Below are positions 43,141 through 51,754 of a DNA stretch of 64,000 nt, piece after piece. The first letter of the stretch is position 1. Every line of letters starts with the position of its first letter. Under the pieces are notes generated by a model. It was not told where the DNA came from, did no database searches, and saw nothing but the letters and a program-made list of their open reading frames with translations. The stretch covers positions 1,240,001 to 1,304,000 of the forward strand of contig NZ_CP143545.1 in the NCBI RefSeq assembly GCF_046237625.1, in the 5' to 3' direction. The DNA comes from Paraperibacillus esterisolvens. Its GTDB lineage: Bacteria; Bacillota; Bacilli; Bacillales; DSM-1321. The position numbers and the translations under genes are program-made.

Positions 43141-43226
43141 TGTTCAATTGCCACAATGTATGCGAAGAAAGCCTAATAAATAAAAGCAGCCTTTTTACCT
43201 TAGTTGTTTTATGAGGAAGTGGAAAA

Positions 43227-43997
43227 ATGGAAAAAATCGTTTTTTTTGATATTGACGGGACATTGCTTGATCATGATAAAAAAATACCTGACAGTACAAG
43301 GGAGGCAGTCAAAAGACTGCAGCAGAATGGGGTGTATGTCGCCATCGCCACAGGCAGGGCGCCTTTTATGTTCGATTACATCAGGGAAGAGCTTGATATA
43401 GAAACGTTTGTCAGTTTTAATGGCCAGTATGTGGTATTCGAAGGGGAAGCTGTCTGCCGGAACCCGCTTAACACCCAGGAGCTTGCCAGGCTGCATGACG
43501 CCGCTGAAAAAGAAGGGCATCCCCTGGTATTCATGAATGAACAAACCATGAAGTCTTCAGTTAAGCACAGTGACTTTATTATAGAGAGCATGGGTACGCT
43601 CCAATTTCCCCACCCTGAATTGGATCCTTCGTTCTATAGGGACCGGGAAATTTACCAGACCCTGCTCTTCTGTTCAGAAGCTGAAGAAGGCTTTTATTAT
43701 GATCATCATTCTGTTTTCAAATATATAAGGTGGCACCGTCTGGCCATGGATGTGCTCCCCAAAGGGGCATCAAAGGCGGAAGGCATTAAGGCACTGATGG
43801 ATAAAGCAGGTTTCAGACTTGAAGATGTATATGCGTTCGGGGACGGCCTGAATGATATTGAAATGCTCGGAGCAGTTGGGCATGGTGTCGCCATGGGTAA
43901 TGCGCTGGATGAAGTGAAGAAGCATGCTTCCTTTGTAACCAGTGATGTAGCGGAAGATGGAATTTATTACGGATTAAAAAAAGCGGGCTTGATCTGA
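43227..43997 (+). CDS. ykrA: HAD-family (Cof-type) phosphatase YkrA
   Basis: The 256-residue protein has HAD motif I FFDIDGTLL, motif II IATGRAP, the C2-type cap and motif III/IV Lys plus AFGDGLNDIEML. Cof-type HAD enzymes dephosphorylate sugar phosphates, FMN or PLP; the substrate is unknown. Its position between rpoY and def matches B. subtilis ykrA. GAGGAAGTGG precedes the ATG. Confidence 0.9.
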   Translation: MEKIVFFDIDGTLLDHDKKIPDSTREAVKRLQQNGVYVAIATGRAPFMFDYIREELDIETFVSFNGQYVVFEGEAVCRNPLNTQELARLHDAAEKEGHPLVFMNEQTMKSSVKHSDFIIESMGTLQFPHPELDPSFYRDREIYQTLLFCSEAEEGFYYDHHSVFKYIRWHRLAMDVLPKGASKAEGIKALMDKAGFRLEDVYAFGDGLNDIEMLGAVGHGVAMGNALDEVKKHASFVTSDVAEDGIYYGLKKAGLI

Positions 43998-44001
43998 CCA
44001 T

Positions 44002-44033
44002 AAAAAAAGCTATCCGGCCGGATAGCTTTTTTT
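44002..44033. terminator. Perfect palindromic terminator between ykrA and def
   Basis: AAAAAAAGCTATCCGG followed by its exact complement, with A7 and T7 ends, so it works in both directions for the convergent genes. Confidence 0.92.
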
Positions 44034-44063
44034 GTATGGCTCTTTTCTGAACAAACTTTTATT

Positions 44064-44615
44064 TTATCTTTCAATCGGTTTGCCATCAATAGGTGCAAAA
44101 GGCTGTTCCTTATTGATATGATCATAAAACATTACGCCATTCAAATGGTCGATCTCGTGCTGGAAGCAAATGGAGGGAAGGCCCCTGAGTCTGAGCTTAA
44201 CATTTTCTCCCTCCAGGGTCGTTCCTTCGACTGTAACCCTGGCATGCCTTGGAACATAGCCCGGCACATCGCGGTCCACTGACAGGCAGCCTTCGCCGGC
44301 TGTCAAGTAACTCTTTTCAATAGAGCGGCTTACAATCTTTGGATTAAATAGCGCATAACTGATTGTATTTCCCTTGTCATCGGGGACCTGTACCGCGATC
44401 ATCCGTTTAGGTACATTAATTTGAGGTGCTGCCAGGCCGATGCCCGGCCTGAGGCCGTACTTCAATGCTGTTTCAGGGTCCTGGCTGTTTTGGATATATT
44501 CCATCATGCTTCGCAGTATTTCCTTCTCTTCTTCAGAGGCAGGCAGTTCGACTGGCTCTGCTACAGAGCGCAGGGCAGGATGTCCTTCTCTGATTATGTC
44601 ATTCATTGTGATCAA
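44064..44615 (-). CDS. def: Peptide deformylase
   Basis: The 183-residue enzyme has the three deformylase motifs: GIGLAAPQ, EGCLSV and the zinc-binding HEIDHLNG. It removes the formyl group from new proteins. The length and inserted loop fit the type 2 (DefB/YkrB) form of Gram-positives. The frame extends upstream through a non-homologous stretch; GGGGG lies 8 bases before the TTG at 44615, giving the N-terminus xITMNDIIREGHPALR as in the orthologue. Confidence 0.93.
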   Translation of the reverse strand: MITMNDIIREGHPALRSVAEPVELPASEEEKEILRSMMEYIQNSQDPETALKYGLRPGIGLAAPQINVPKRMIAVQVPDDKGNTISYALFNPKIVSRSIEKSYLTAGEGCLSVDRDVPGYVPRHARVTVEGTTLEGENVKLRLRGLPSICFQHEIDHLNGVMFYDHINKEQPFAPIDGKPIER

Positions 44616-44703
44616 AATAAAAACCCCCATGCTTAACCAAAAAATATGTAAAACAAGTGTAGCAAATAATCTAGAAAATGTTAACTTGAAGTTCGTGTAA
44701 AGG

Positions 44704-44728
44704 GACTGCCCCGTTACCGGGACAGTCA
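44704..44728 (-). terminator. Hairpin after the YjcZ-type gene
   Basis: GACTGCCCCG pairs with CGGGACAGTC. The plus side has the better T-tract (ATTTTTAATT). On the minus side only CCCTTTAC follows. Confidence 0.5.
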
Positions 44729-44760
44729 TCATTTTTAATTATATGAACTCAGATTGAAAT

Positions 44761-44898
44761 TTAGAATGGGAAGCAGGCACCAACGATAATTAACAGAATA
44801 AACAATACGACTAACAGGGCAAAGCCCCTGCCAAAGCCGCAGCCTCTTCCGTAAGATGCTACAGGGTAACAGCATCCACCATAACCGTAACCGTACAT
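44761..44898 (-). CDS. YjcZ-family sporulation-type small membrane protein, 45 residues
   Basis: AGGAGG lies 6-7 bases before the ATG. The protein MYGYGYGGCCYPVASYGRGC..., then FGRGFALLVVLFILLIIVGA, has the Gly/Tyr/Cys-rich head and single hydrophobic helix of the YjcZ/YczN-type family found in spores of Bacillaceae. Too short for usual gene-length cut-offs but very typical. It is transcribed in the same direction as def, 145 bases upstream. Confidence 0.85.
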   Translation of the reverse strand: MYGYGYGGCCYPVASYGRGCGFGRGFALLVVLFILLIIVGACFPF

Positions 44899-45147
44899 AA
44901 GAAATTCCTCCTGTCTTTTTTTCTCCTGATAAAGACTTCTGCTCCTTTGTGGAAGGGCTCTGACATGAATCAGGATTTAATACAGCCTATGCTCTGCCGG
45001 ACCTCCTGGTGAAGGCTATCGCCCATATATCAAAAAGAGTACAGGCTGACGCAGGGGTTACTCTGTTTCAATGGATTGGATTGCTGTTATAATGTAATCA
45101 AGCTATTTTGCCTGGGGCAGATGCAGGCTAAAGACGGGAGGAAGGAA

Positions 45148-45786
45148 ATGCTAAGACAACAGTCACGGCGGCTGATCATGATGCTGGCTGCTTCAATATT
45201 CATCCTCCAGGGGTGTATGGGCGGCGGCCTGGAGGGCGAGGTAAAGGATGGACTTCAAGCTGTCTCGGGTGAGGAGAGCAAAGTTTCTAAACGGCAGCTC
45301 TCACTCATGAAGCTGGAGGAGAAGGAAAAATCAATATATGACAGGATCATAGGTCTCGGAATGGAGGATTATGATAAAATCGTCCAACTATCTGATGAGG
45401 CCCAGAAAAATATCTCATCACGGACTTCCGAAATTCAAAAAGAAAATGAGGCACTTCAAAAATCCAGAGATAAGTTTAAAAAAATAAAAAAGTCACTTTC
45501 TGAATTAGAAGACAAAGATAAAGCAAATAAACTTGCATCCATTATGGCAGACAGGTATAAAGCACACGACAGGCTCTTTGCTTATTACAAAGACAGCCTG
45601 AAGGCCGACAAGGAATTGTACTCCATGTTCAAGGATAAGAATCTTGACTATAAAACCCTGCAGGACCAGGTTGATAAAATTAATGTCCTGTATGGCAAAG
45701 TCAGGGAGGAGAACACCCGGTTCAACAAGCTGACAGCAGAATATGACAAACAGAAAAACAGTCTGCTTGAATCGATGGGAAAATAA
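45148..45786 (+). CDS. ykyA: YkyA-like cell-wall-binding lipoprotein
   Basis: The 212-residue protein has a basic N-terminus, a hydrophobic stretch and lipobox LQGC, then a long charged alpha-helical, coiled-coil-like body (EIQKENEALQKSRDKFKKIK and onward). It corresponds to B. subtilis YkyA, which lies just upstream of pdhA there as here. Its function in the envelope is unknown. GGGAGGAAGG precedes the ATG at 45148; the frame opens earlier without a ribosome binding site. Confidence 0.85.
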   Translation: MLRQQSRRLIMMLAASIFILQGCMGGGLEGEVKDGLQAVSGEESKVSKRQLSLMKLEEKEKSIYDRIIGLGMEDYDKIVQLSDEAQKNISSRTSEIQKENEALQKSRDKFKKIKKSLSELEDKDKANKLASIMADRYKAHDRLFAYYKDSLKADKELYSMFKDKNLDYKTLQDQVDKINVLYGKVREENTRFNKLTAEYDKQKNSLLESMGK

Positions 45787-45796
45787 TCAGTCAAAA

Positions 45797-45832
45797 AATA
45801 AGCGCCGGAGGGTTCCGCCGCTTATTTTTTTG
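45797..45832 (+). terminator. Terminator of ykyA
   Basis: AATAAGCGCCGGA pairs with TCCGCCGCTTATT (one mismatch), then seven T. Confidence 0.85.
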
Positions 45833-46290
45833 GATGAATTTCACAAGCCATGGAAAAAGTAAAAAGGAAGAATGGAGATGTTGATGCATAGTGGTGGAAG
45901 CATCGTATTTTTATTTCGGGGCAGGGAGTGTGATACAGGCAAGTTAGAAGATATACAACAGGTTATATGTTATACTGTTTAAGCGGTAACAAATAGGGGT
46001 AAATTACCATGTTGTCTTATCACAAACCTAGTGTTTGACTAGATTCTATAAGATGTTGTAAACTGTTAAAGGAAAATAAAGCATTGTACCATTGGTTAAT
46101 CAAAAATGATAGATACAGGGTATTTTCGGCTTTCTATTATCGGGCGGTCATGTTTCGGTCCGGGGTATAGAGGAAATAGTGAAAATGGCCACCGGGAAGG
46201 CAATGGGTAATCCATGCTTTGTCTATATATTGTTCCAGTAGAAATGCTTTATATAATAAACCTTTTTATCTGAAAGGACAGGTGACGCAG
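45833..46290 (+). promoter_or_regulatory. Long pdhA upstream/leader region
   Basis: About 460 bases before pdhA. A TATACT at about 45970-45975 could be a -10 box, which would give a leader of about 300 bases. Several short inverted repeats occur in the leader but none is a clear terminator or a riboswitch I can name. A 36-codon frame at 45872 is weak. AGGTGA precedes the pdhA ATG. Confidence 0.4.
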
Positions 46291-47406
46291 ATGGCTGGTA
46301 AAGCTCAAAAAAACCAATTTGATGTTAAAGAACAGCTTCAGGCTGTAGAAGATCAATTCCAGACTCTTCAAATTCTTAATGAAGAAGGAGAAGTTGTAAA
46401 CGAAGCGGCTATGCCCGACTTGACGGACGACCAGCTTCAGGAACTTATGAAGCGCATGGTATACACCCGTATACTTGATCAGCGTTCAATTTCTCTAAAC
46501 CGCCAGGGGCGTCTTGGATTCTATGCTCCGACTGCAGGGCAGGAAGCATCACAGCTAGCTTCACAATTTGCTCTTGAAAAAGAAGATTTCATTCTGCCGG
46601 GATACCGTGATGTTCCTCAGCTTATCTGGCATGGACTTCCGCTTTCACAGGCTTTCTTGTTCTCACGCGGACACTTTAAAGGAAATAAAATTCCAGAAGG
46701 CGTAAACGTGATTTCACCACAGATCATCATCGGTGCACAGTACGTACAAGCTGCCGGTGTAGCACTGGGCATCAAGAAGAGGGGCGCAAAAGCTGTTGCC
46801 ATTACATATACAGGTGACGGCGGAGCTTCACAGGGTGACTTTTACGAGGGAATCAACTTTGCAGGTGCATACAAGGCACCGGCTATCTTTGTTGTTCAAA
46901 ATAACCGTTTTGCCATTTCGACTCCTGTTGAGAAGCAGTCAGCCGCCAGGACCATCGCTCAAAAAGCAGTTGCTGCCGGTATCCCTGGAATTCAGGTTGA
47001 CGGTATGGACCCGCTGGCAGTTTACGCTGCAACCCGTGAAGCACGCGAACGTGCGGTGAACGGCGAAGGACCGACACTTATTGAAACTCTGACATACAGA
47101 TACGGCCCTCATACCATGGCAGGTGATGACCCAACCCGTTACCGTACTTCTGACCTCGACAATGAATGGGAAAAGAAAGACCCATTGGTGCGTTTCCGTA
47201 AATTCCTCGAAGGCAGGAACCTATGGACGGAAGAAATGGAAAACGAAGTAATTGAAACGGCGAAGGAAGACATTAAAAATGCCATCAAGGAAGCAGATGC
47301 AGAGCCTAAACAAAAGGTAACTGACCTGATGGAAATCATGTACGAAGAAATGCCTTCCAACCTGAAGGAACAGTACGAAATCTACAAAGAAAAGGAGTCG
47401 AAGTAA
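46291..47406 (+). CDS. pdhA: Pyruvate dehydrogenase E1 component, alpha subunit
   Basis: The 371-residue protein has the thiamine-diphosphate motif GDGGASQGDFYEGINFAG...NN and the phosphorylation-loop region YRYGPHTMAGDDPTRYR. With PdhB it decarboxylates pyruvate and transfers the acetyl group to the lipoyl domain of E2. The frame opens at 46219, but AGGTGA lies 6 bases before the ATG at 46291, giving the usual N-terminus. pdhB follows after 3 bases. Confidence 0.96.
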   Translation: MAGKAQKNQFDVKEQLQAVEDQFQTLQILNEEGEVVNEAAMPDLTDDQLQELMKRMVYTRILDQRSISLNRQGRLGFYAPTAGQEASQLASQFALEKEDFILPGYRDVPQLIWHGLPLSQAFLFSRGHFKGNKIPEGVNVISPQIIIGAQYVQAAGVALGIKKRGAKAVAITYTGDGGASQGDFYEGINFAGAYKAPAIFVVQNNRFAISTPVEKQSAARTIAQKAVAAGIPGIQVDGMDPLAVYAATREARERAVNGEGPTLIETLTYRYGPHTMAGDDPTRYRTSDLDNEWEKKDPLVRFRKFLEGRNLWTEEMENEVIETAKEDIKNAIKEADAEPKQKVTDLMEIMYEEMPSNLKEQYEIYKEKESK

Positions 47407-47409
47407 GTT

Positions 47410-48387
47410 ATGGCTCAAATGACAATGGTTCAAGCAATCAATGATGCATTGCGAAACGAACTTAAAAACGACCCGAATGTGCTATTGTTTGGCGAAGATG
47501 TCGGCGTTAACGGCGGTGTATTCCGTGTGACTGACGGCCTCCAGAAAGAATTTGGAGAAGATAAAGTGTTCGATACACCCCTTGCTGAATCAGGAATCGG
47601 CGGATTGGCGATCGGTCTTTCTCTTCAAGGGTTCCGTCCAGTTCCGGAAATCCAGTTCTTCGGTTTCGTATTCGAAGTAATGGATTCAATCGCTGGTCAG
47701 ATGTCCCGCATGAGATACCGTTCGGGAGGCCGTTACAATATGCCTATCACAGTCCGTTCACCATTCGGCGGCGGCGTGCATACACCTGAACTTCACTCGG
47801 ACAGCCTGGAAGGCCTCATGACACAGACACCGGGATTGAAAGTGGTCGTCCCATCCACTCCTTATGATGCAAAGGGACTTCTTATATCTTCAATCCGTGA
47901 TAATGATCCAGTCATCTTCCTTGAGCACTTGAAACTCTACCGCGCTTTCCGTGAGGAAGTGCCTGAAGAAGAATATACGATTCCCCTTGGAAAAGCGGAT
48001 GTTAAACGTGAAGGTTCTGATCTGACCATCATTACTTACGGAGCTATGGTTCACGAATCTTTAAAAGCTGCTGAAGAGCTTGAAAAGGAAGGCCACTCAG
48101 TCGAGGTCATCGACCTTCGTACAATCATGCCGCTGGATGTCGATACCTTCATTGCATCTGTAGAAAAAACTGGCCGTGCGATTGTTGTACAGGAAGCACA
48201 GCGCCAGGCTGGTATTGCAGGGCAGGTCATCGGCGAAATTATGGAACGTGCAGTATTGAGCCTTGAAGCTCCAGTTCTGCGTGTGGCAGCTGCAGACACA
48301 ATCTATGCGTTCTCACAGGCTGAATCTGTATGGCTTCCAAACTACAAGGATGTAATTGAAACGGCTAAAAAAGTCCTTAACTTTTAA
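47410..48387 (+). CDS. pdhB: Pyruvate dehydrogenase E1 component, beta subunit
   Basis: The 325-residue transketolase-like beta chain has GEDVGVNGGVFRVTDGLQ, TPLAESGIGGLAIG and VRSPFGGGVHTPELHSDS, with the C-terminal ligand-binding domain VIDLRTIMPLDVDT. It completes the E1 active site with PdhA. AAAGGAGTCGAAGTAAGTT precedes the ATG, giving tight coupling to pdhA. Confidence 0.96.
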   Translation: MAQMTMVQAINDALRNELKNDPNVLLFGEDVGVNGGVFRVTDGLQKEFGEDKVFDTPLAESGIGGLAIGLSLQGFRPVPEIQFFGFVFEVMDSIAGQMSRMRYRSGGRYNMPITVRSPFGGGVHTPELHSDSLEGLMTQTPGLKVVVPSTPYDAKGLLISSIRDNDPVIFLEHLKLYRAFREEVPEEEYTIPLGKADVKREGSDLTIITYGAMVHESLKAAEELEKEGHSVEVIDLRTIMPLDVDTFIASVEKTGRAIVVQEAQRQAGIAGQVIGEIMERAVLSLEAPVLRVAAADTIYAFSQAESVWLPNYKDVIETAKKVLNF

Positions 48388-48406
48388 TTTCAGTTGATTT
48401 CGTGCT

Positions 48407-48438
48407 AAAAGCTCTCTGGATTTTGAAAGAGAGCTTTT
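48407..48438 (+). other. Hairpin between pdhB and pdhC
   Basis: AAAAGCTCTC and GAGAGCTTTT form a 10-bp stem with a 12-base loop, followed by TTTTGCATGG rather than a long T-run. A partial terminator or RNA-processing/stability element inside the pdh operon is likely. Confidence 0.6.
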
Positions 48439-48463
48439 GCATGGATTATGTCAAAAAGAAAAA

Positions 48464-48496
48464 TTATTGAGAATATTTACTTTTTATTTTCAATAA
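48464..48496. promoter_or_regulatory. Inverted repeat and possible internal promoter before pdhC
   Basis: TTATTGAGAAT and ATTTTCAATAA form an 11-bp inverted repeat with one mismatch and an 11-base spacer. TTTTCA (48488-48493) and GATAAT 16 bases later could be a weak promoter that overlaps its right arm. This AT-rich site sits in the only sizeable gap of the pdh operon. Confidence 0.4.
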
Positions 48497-48531
48497 AAAA
48501 GAATTTACGATAATATTAGGAGGTTAAATCC

Positions 48532-49866
48532 ATGGCATTTCAATTTAAGCTTCCGGACATCGGTGAAGGTATCCGCGAAGGCGAAATCGTGAAATGGTTT
48601 GTAAAACCTGGAGATAAAGTACAGGAAGACGATGTACTATGTGAAGTGCAAAACGATAAAGCAGTTGTGGAGATTCCTTCTCCAGTCGAAGGGACTGTTG
48701 AAGAAATCAAGGTTGAAGAAGGAACTGTTGCTGTAGTCGGCGACGTCTTGATAACTTTTGATGCACCGGGATATGAGGATCTTCAATTCAAAGGTGACGA
48801 TCATGGTGACGAGGGAGCCAAGGCGACTGAAGAACAGGTTCAGTCTACAGGCGAAGTAGGCCAGGATGTCCAGAAAGAAGAAACTGCAGCACCTGCAGCA
48901 GCAGCTGGTACACAAGCACAAACCGATGTGGACCCTAACCGCCGTATCATTGCTATGCCTTCTGTCCGTAAATACGCACGTGAAAAAGGAATTGATATCC
49001 GTCAGGTTGCCGGCTCAGGAGACAACGGCCGCATCCTGAAGAGTGACATCGATGCATTTGGAACTGGCGAACAGCAGCAGGCAGCTCCACAGGCAGAAGC
49101 GGCGGCAGCTCCTGCAGCTAAGGAAGAAAAAGCAGCAGCACCACTTGCTATTCCAGAAGGCGACTTCCCTGAAACCCGCGAAAAAATGAGCGGTATCCGT
49201 AAAGCGATCGCTAAAGCTATGGTTAATTCCAAGCACACTGCGCCGCATGTTACACTTATGGATGAAGTGGATGTTACCAAGCTTGTTGCCCACCGTAAAA
49301 AATTCAAGGAAGTGGCAGCTGCCAAAGGAATTAAGCTTACATTCCTTCCATATGTGGTAAAAGCTTTGACAAGCGCGCTGCGCGAGTTCCCTGCTCTAAA
49401 CACATCAATCGATGATGCAACAAGCGAAATCGTGCACAAGCACTATTACAACATCGGGATTGCTGCCGATACAGAAAAAGGCCTGCTGGTGCCTGTTGTG
49501 AAAAATGCGGACCGCAAGTCTGTATTCACAGTATCAAATGAAATCAATGAATTGGCCGGAAAAGCACGTGAAGGCAAGCTGGCTCCAGCCGAAATGAAAG
49601 GTGCTTCCTGCACAATCAGCAACATCGGTTCAGCTGGCGGACAATGGTTCACTCCAGTCATCAACCATCCAGAGGTTGCAATCCTTGGAATCGGCCGCAT
49701 CGCCGAAAAACCAGTGGTAATTGGCGGCGAAATCGTAGCTGCTCCAGTATTGGCGCTGTCACTCAGCTTTGACCACCGCATGATTGATGGTGCAACTGCA
49801 CAGAACGCACTGAATCACATCAAGCGTCTATTAAACGATCCAGAACTATTGTTAATGGAGGGGTAA
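48532..49866 (+). CDS. pdhC: Dihydrolipoamide acetyltransferase (pyruvate dehydrogenase E2)
   Basis: The 444-residue protein has one lipoyl domain (1-78, lipoyl Lys43 in QNDKAVVEI), an Ala/Glu-rich hinge, a peripheral-subunit-binding domain (about 140-178, MPSVRKYAREKGIDIRQVAG), an Ala/Gln/Pro hinge and the catalytic acetyltransferase domain with HRMIDG. It forms the core of the complex. It has an AGGAGG ribosome binding site and may also be expressed from its own promoter. Confidence 0.96.
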   Translation: MAFQFKLPDIGEGIREGEIVKWFVKPGDKVQEDDVLCEVQNDKAVVEIPSPVEGTVEEIKVEEGTVAVVGDVLITFDAPGYEDLQFKGDDHGDEGAKATEEQVQSTGEVGQDVQKEETAAPAAAAGTQAQTDVDPNRRIIAMPSVRKYAREKGIDIRQVAGSGDNGRILKSDIDAFGTGEQQQAAPQAEAAAAPAAKEEKAAAPLAIPEGDFPETREKMSGIRKAIAKAMVNSKHTAPHVTLMDEVDVTKLVAHRKKFKEVAAAKGIKLTFLPYVVKALTSALREFPALNTSIDDATSEIVHKHYYNIGIAADTEKGLLVPVVKNADRKSVFTVSNEINELAGKAREGKLAPAEMKGASCTISNIGSAGGQWFTPVINHPEVAILGIGRIAEKPVVIGGEIVAAPVLALSLSFDHRMIDGATAQNALNHIKRLLNDPELLLMEG

Positions 49867-49869
49867 TAA

Positions 49870-51279
49870 ATGGTAGTTGGAGATTTCCCAATTGAAACAG
49901 ATACTCTTATCATCGGTGCAGGCCCTGGAGGCTATGTCGCCGCAATCCGCGCGGCTCAGCTTGGGCAGAAAGTTACAATCGTAGAAAAAGCGAACATGGG
50001 CGGCGTCTGTCTGAATGTCGGCTGTATCCCATCAAAAGCTTTAATCACTGCAGGACACCGTTATGACCATGCACTTCATTCAGAAGACATCGGGATCAGC
50101 GCTGAAGGCGTAAAAGTCGACTTCTCTAAGGTGCAGGCTTGGAAATCAAGTGTAGTAAACAAACTGACTGGCGGTGTTGAAGGCCTTCTGAAAGGCAATA
50201 AAGTAAACATCGTCCGCGGTGAAGCTTATTTTGCAGATGAAAACAGCATCCGTGTAATGGATGAGAATTCAGCTCAGACTTATACTTTCAAGAATGCTAT
50301 CATTGCTACAGGTTCAACTCCGATTGAACTGCCGGCATTCAAATATTCAGAGCGGGTAATCAATTCTACCGGAGCACTTGCGCTTAAAGAAGTTCCTAAG
50401 TCCCTAGTCGTAATCGGCGGAGGCTATATCGGAACTGAGCTTGGCGGAGCATATGCAAACTTCGGCACAAAGGTTACCATCCTTGAAGGTCTTGACGACA
50501 TCCTTGCAGGCTTTGAAAAACAAATGTCTTCACTTGTTGCCAAAAACCTGAAGAAAAAAGGCGTTGAAATCGTAACTAAAGCTATGGCTAAAGGCGTAGA
50601 AGAAAGCGAAAACGGCGTAGTGGTAACATATGAAGCCAAAGGTGAAACCCATACAGTTGAGGCAGACTATGTGCTTGTAACTGTCGGACGCCGTCCTAAC
50701 ACTGAGGAGCTTGGCTTAGAGCAAATCGGCGTGAAGAAGACGGAGAGAGGCTTGATTGAGATCGACAGCCAATGCCGTACCAGCGTAAAAAATATTTTCG
50801 CAATCGGTGATATCGTTGAAGGACCGCCGCTTGCCCACAAAGCTTCTTATGAAGGCAAGATTGCTGCTGAAGCAATTGCTGGACATCCGGCTGAAATTGA
50901 TTACCTTGCGATTCCTGCTGTTGTTTTCTCAGAGCCGGAACTTGCTTCTGTAGGTTATACAGAAAAGCAGGCTAAGGAAGAAGGAATTGCCATCACTGCT
51001 GCGAAGTTCCCATTCGCTGCTAATGGACGTGCACTTTCTCTGAACAGCACAGACGGTTTCATGAAGCTGATCACTACAAAAGAAGATGGCGTAGTAATCG
51101 GGGCTCAGGTTGCCGGTGCAGGCGCTTCAGATATGATCTCTGAACTTGGACTGGCTATCGAAGCAGGAATGACTGCAGAAGATATCGCCATGACAATCCA
51201 TGCTCACCCGACACTTGGTGAAATCACAATGGAAACAGCTGAAGTTGCGCTTGGACTTCCAATCCACGTGATGAAATAA
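49870..51279 (+). CDS. pdhD: Dihydrolipoamide dehydrogenase (E3)
   Basis: The 469-residue flavoprotein has the FAD motif IIGAGPGGYVAAIRAAQ, redox cysteines Cys47 and Cys52 in GGVCLNVGCIPSK, the NAD motif VIGGGYIGTELG and the C-terminal catalytic HAHPTLGE. It reoxidises the dihydrolipoyl group, passing electrons to NAD+, for the pyruvate and probably also other 2-oxoacid dehydrogenases. GGAGGGG precedes the ATG, 3 bases after pdhC. Confidence 0.96.
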   Translation: MVVGDFPIETDTLIIGAGPGGYVAAIRAAQLGQKVTIVEKANMGGVCLNVGCIPSKALITAGHRYDHALHSEDIGISAEGVKVDFSKVQAWKSSVVNKLTGGVEGLLKGNKVNIVRGEAYFADENSIRVMDENSAQTYTFKNAIIATGSTPIELPAFKYSERVINSTGALALKEVPKSLVVIGGGYIGTELGGAYANFGTKVTILEGLDDILAGFEKQMSSLVAKNLKKKGVEIVTKAMAKGVEESENGVVVTYEAKGETHTVEADYVLVTVGRRPNTEELGLEQIGVKKTERGLIEIDSQCRTSVKNIFAIGDIVEGPPLAHKASYEGKIAAEAIAGHPAEIDYLAIPAVVFSEPELASVGYTEKQAKEEGIAITAAKFPFAANGRALSLNSTDGFMKLITTKEDGVVIGAQVAGAGASDMISELGLAIEAGMTAEDIAMTIHAHPTLGEITMETAEVALGLPIHVMK

Positions 51280-51293
51280 TTCTGGCAGTTCCT

Positions 51294-51323
51294 GCCCCTG
51301 CTTTTAAAAGCAGGGGTTTTTTT
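51294..51323 (+). terminator. Terminator of the pdh operon
   Basis: CCCCTGCTTT and AAAGCAGGGG pair with almost no loop, then T7. Confidence 0.9.
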
Positions 51324-51411
51324 GTGTGAACTTTTTCATGAAATAGCCCAAGCCTTAATAGGATGAATAAAGGCAGAAATTAAAGATCTATTGAAGCGGG
51401 GCTGGATAAGA

Positions 51412-51657
51412 ATGAAGAGTTATATCGTATTTTTATTTCAGACGATGGTATGGAGCGGCTATACGCTGGCTGTATGGCTGTCAGACCATGATCGGATATT
51501 ATACAAAGTAACGATGTTTATCATTTTTTGTTATTTATCTCTTATAATAGGGAAAACAATATTAAAGTCGAACAGACGTACATTTTTGATCACATGTACA
51601 AGCCTTTCCTTTTATCTGCTGGCAAATCTATGTCTGCACAGCATTGTGCCGCTTTGA
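51412..51657 (+). CDS. Small membrane protein of unknown function
   Basis: The 81-residue protein MKSYIVFLFQTMVWSGYTLA... has three hydrophobic helices separated by short charged loops (SDHDRILYK, LKSNRR). GGGG lies 9 bases before the ATG. I do not recognise the family. It occupies the position of slp (small lipoprotein) in B. subtilis but has no lipobox, so it is not that gene. Confidence 0.6.
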   Translation: MKSYIVFLFQTMVWSGYTLAVWLSDHDRILYKVTMFIIFCYLSLIIGKTILKSNRRTFLITCTSLSFYLLANLCLHSIVPL

Positions 51658-51754
51658 CTATGTGCAGGGAAGAATTTGTGGAGAGTGATGCGTGCAAGTA
51701 AGTCGGTGAGAACTTCCGATTATAATGTCACAAAGGAACTAAAGGAGTATACAT

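Larger units (their letters stand above)
42559..43226. other. Long gene-poor gap between the peptide gene and ykrA
   Basis: About 670 bases without a convincing ORF. It contains degraded pieces of a GC-rich Bacillaceae intergenic repeat (see 42860-42905 and 43025-43140), an AT-rich part at 42700-42830 with TTGACA at about 42746 but no well-spaced -10, and the ykrA ribosome binding site. A 63-codon frame at 42985-43176 runs through the repeat and is judged a shadow. Confidence 0.5.

Noticed and set aside
42985..43176. A 63-codon plus-strand frame
   Set aside because: It runs straight through a degraded GC-rich intergenic repeat and has no ribosome binding site; the open frame is a by-product of GC content.
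45872..45982. A 36-codon frame upstream of pdhA
   Set aside because: The binding site is weak and too close to the ATG, the composition is unremarkable, and a likely -10 box lies within it. Not supported as a gene.
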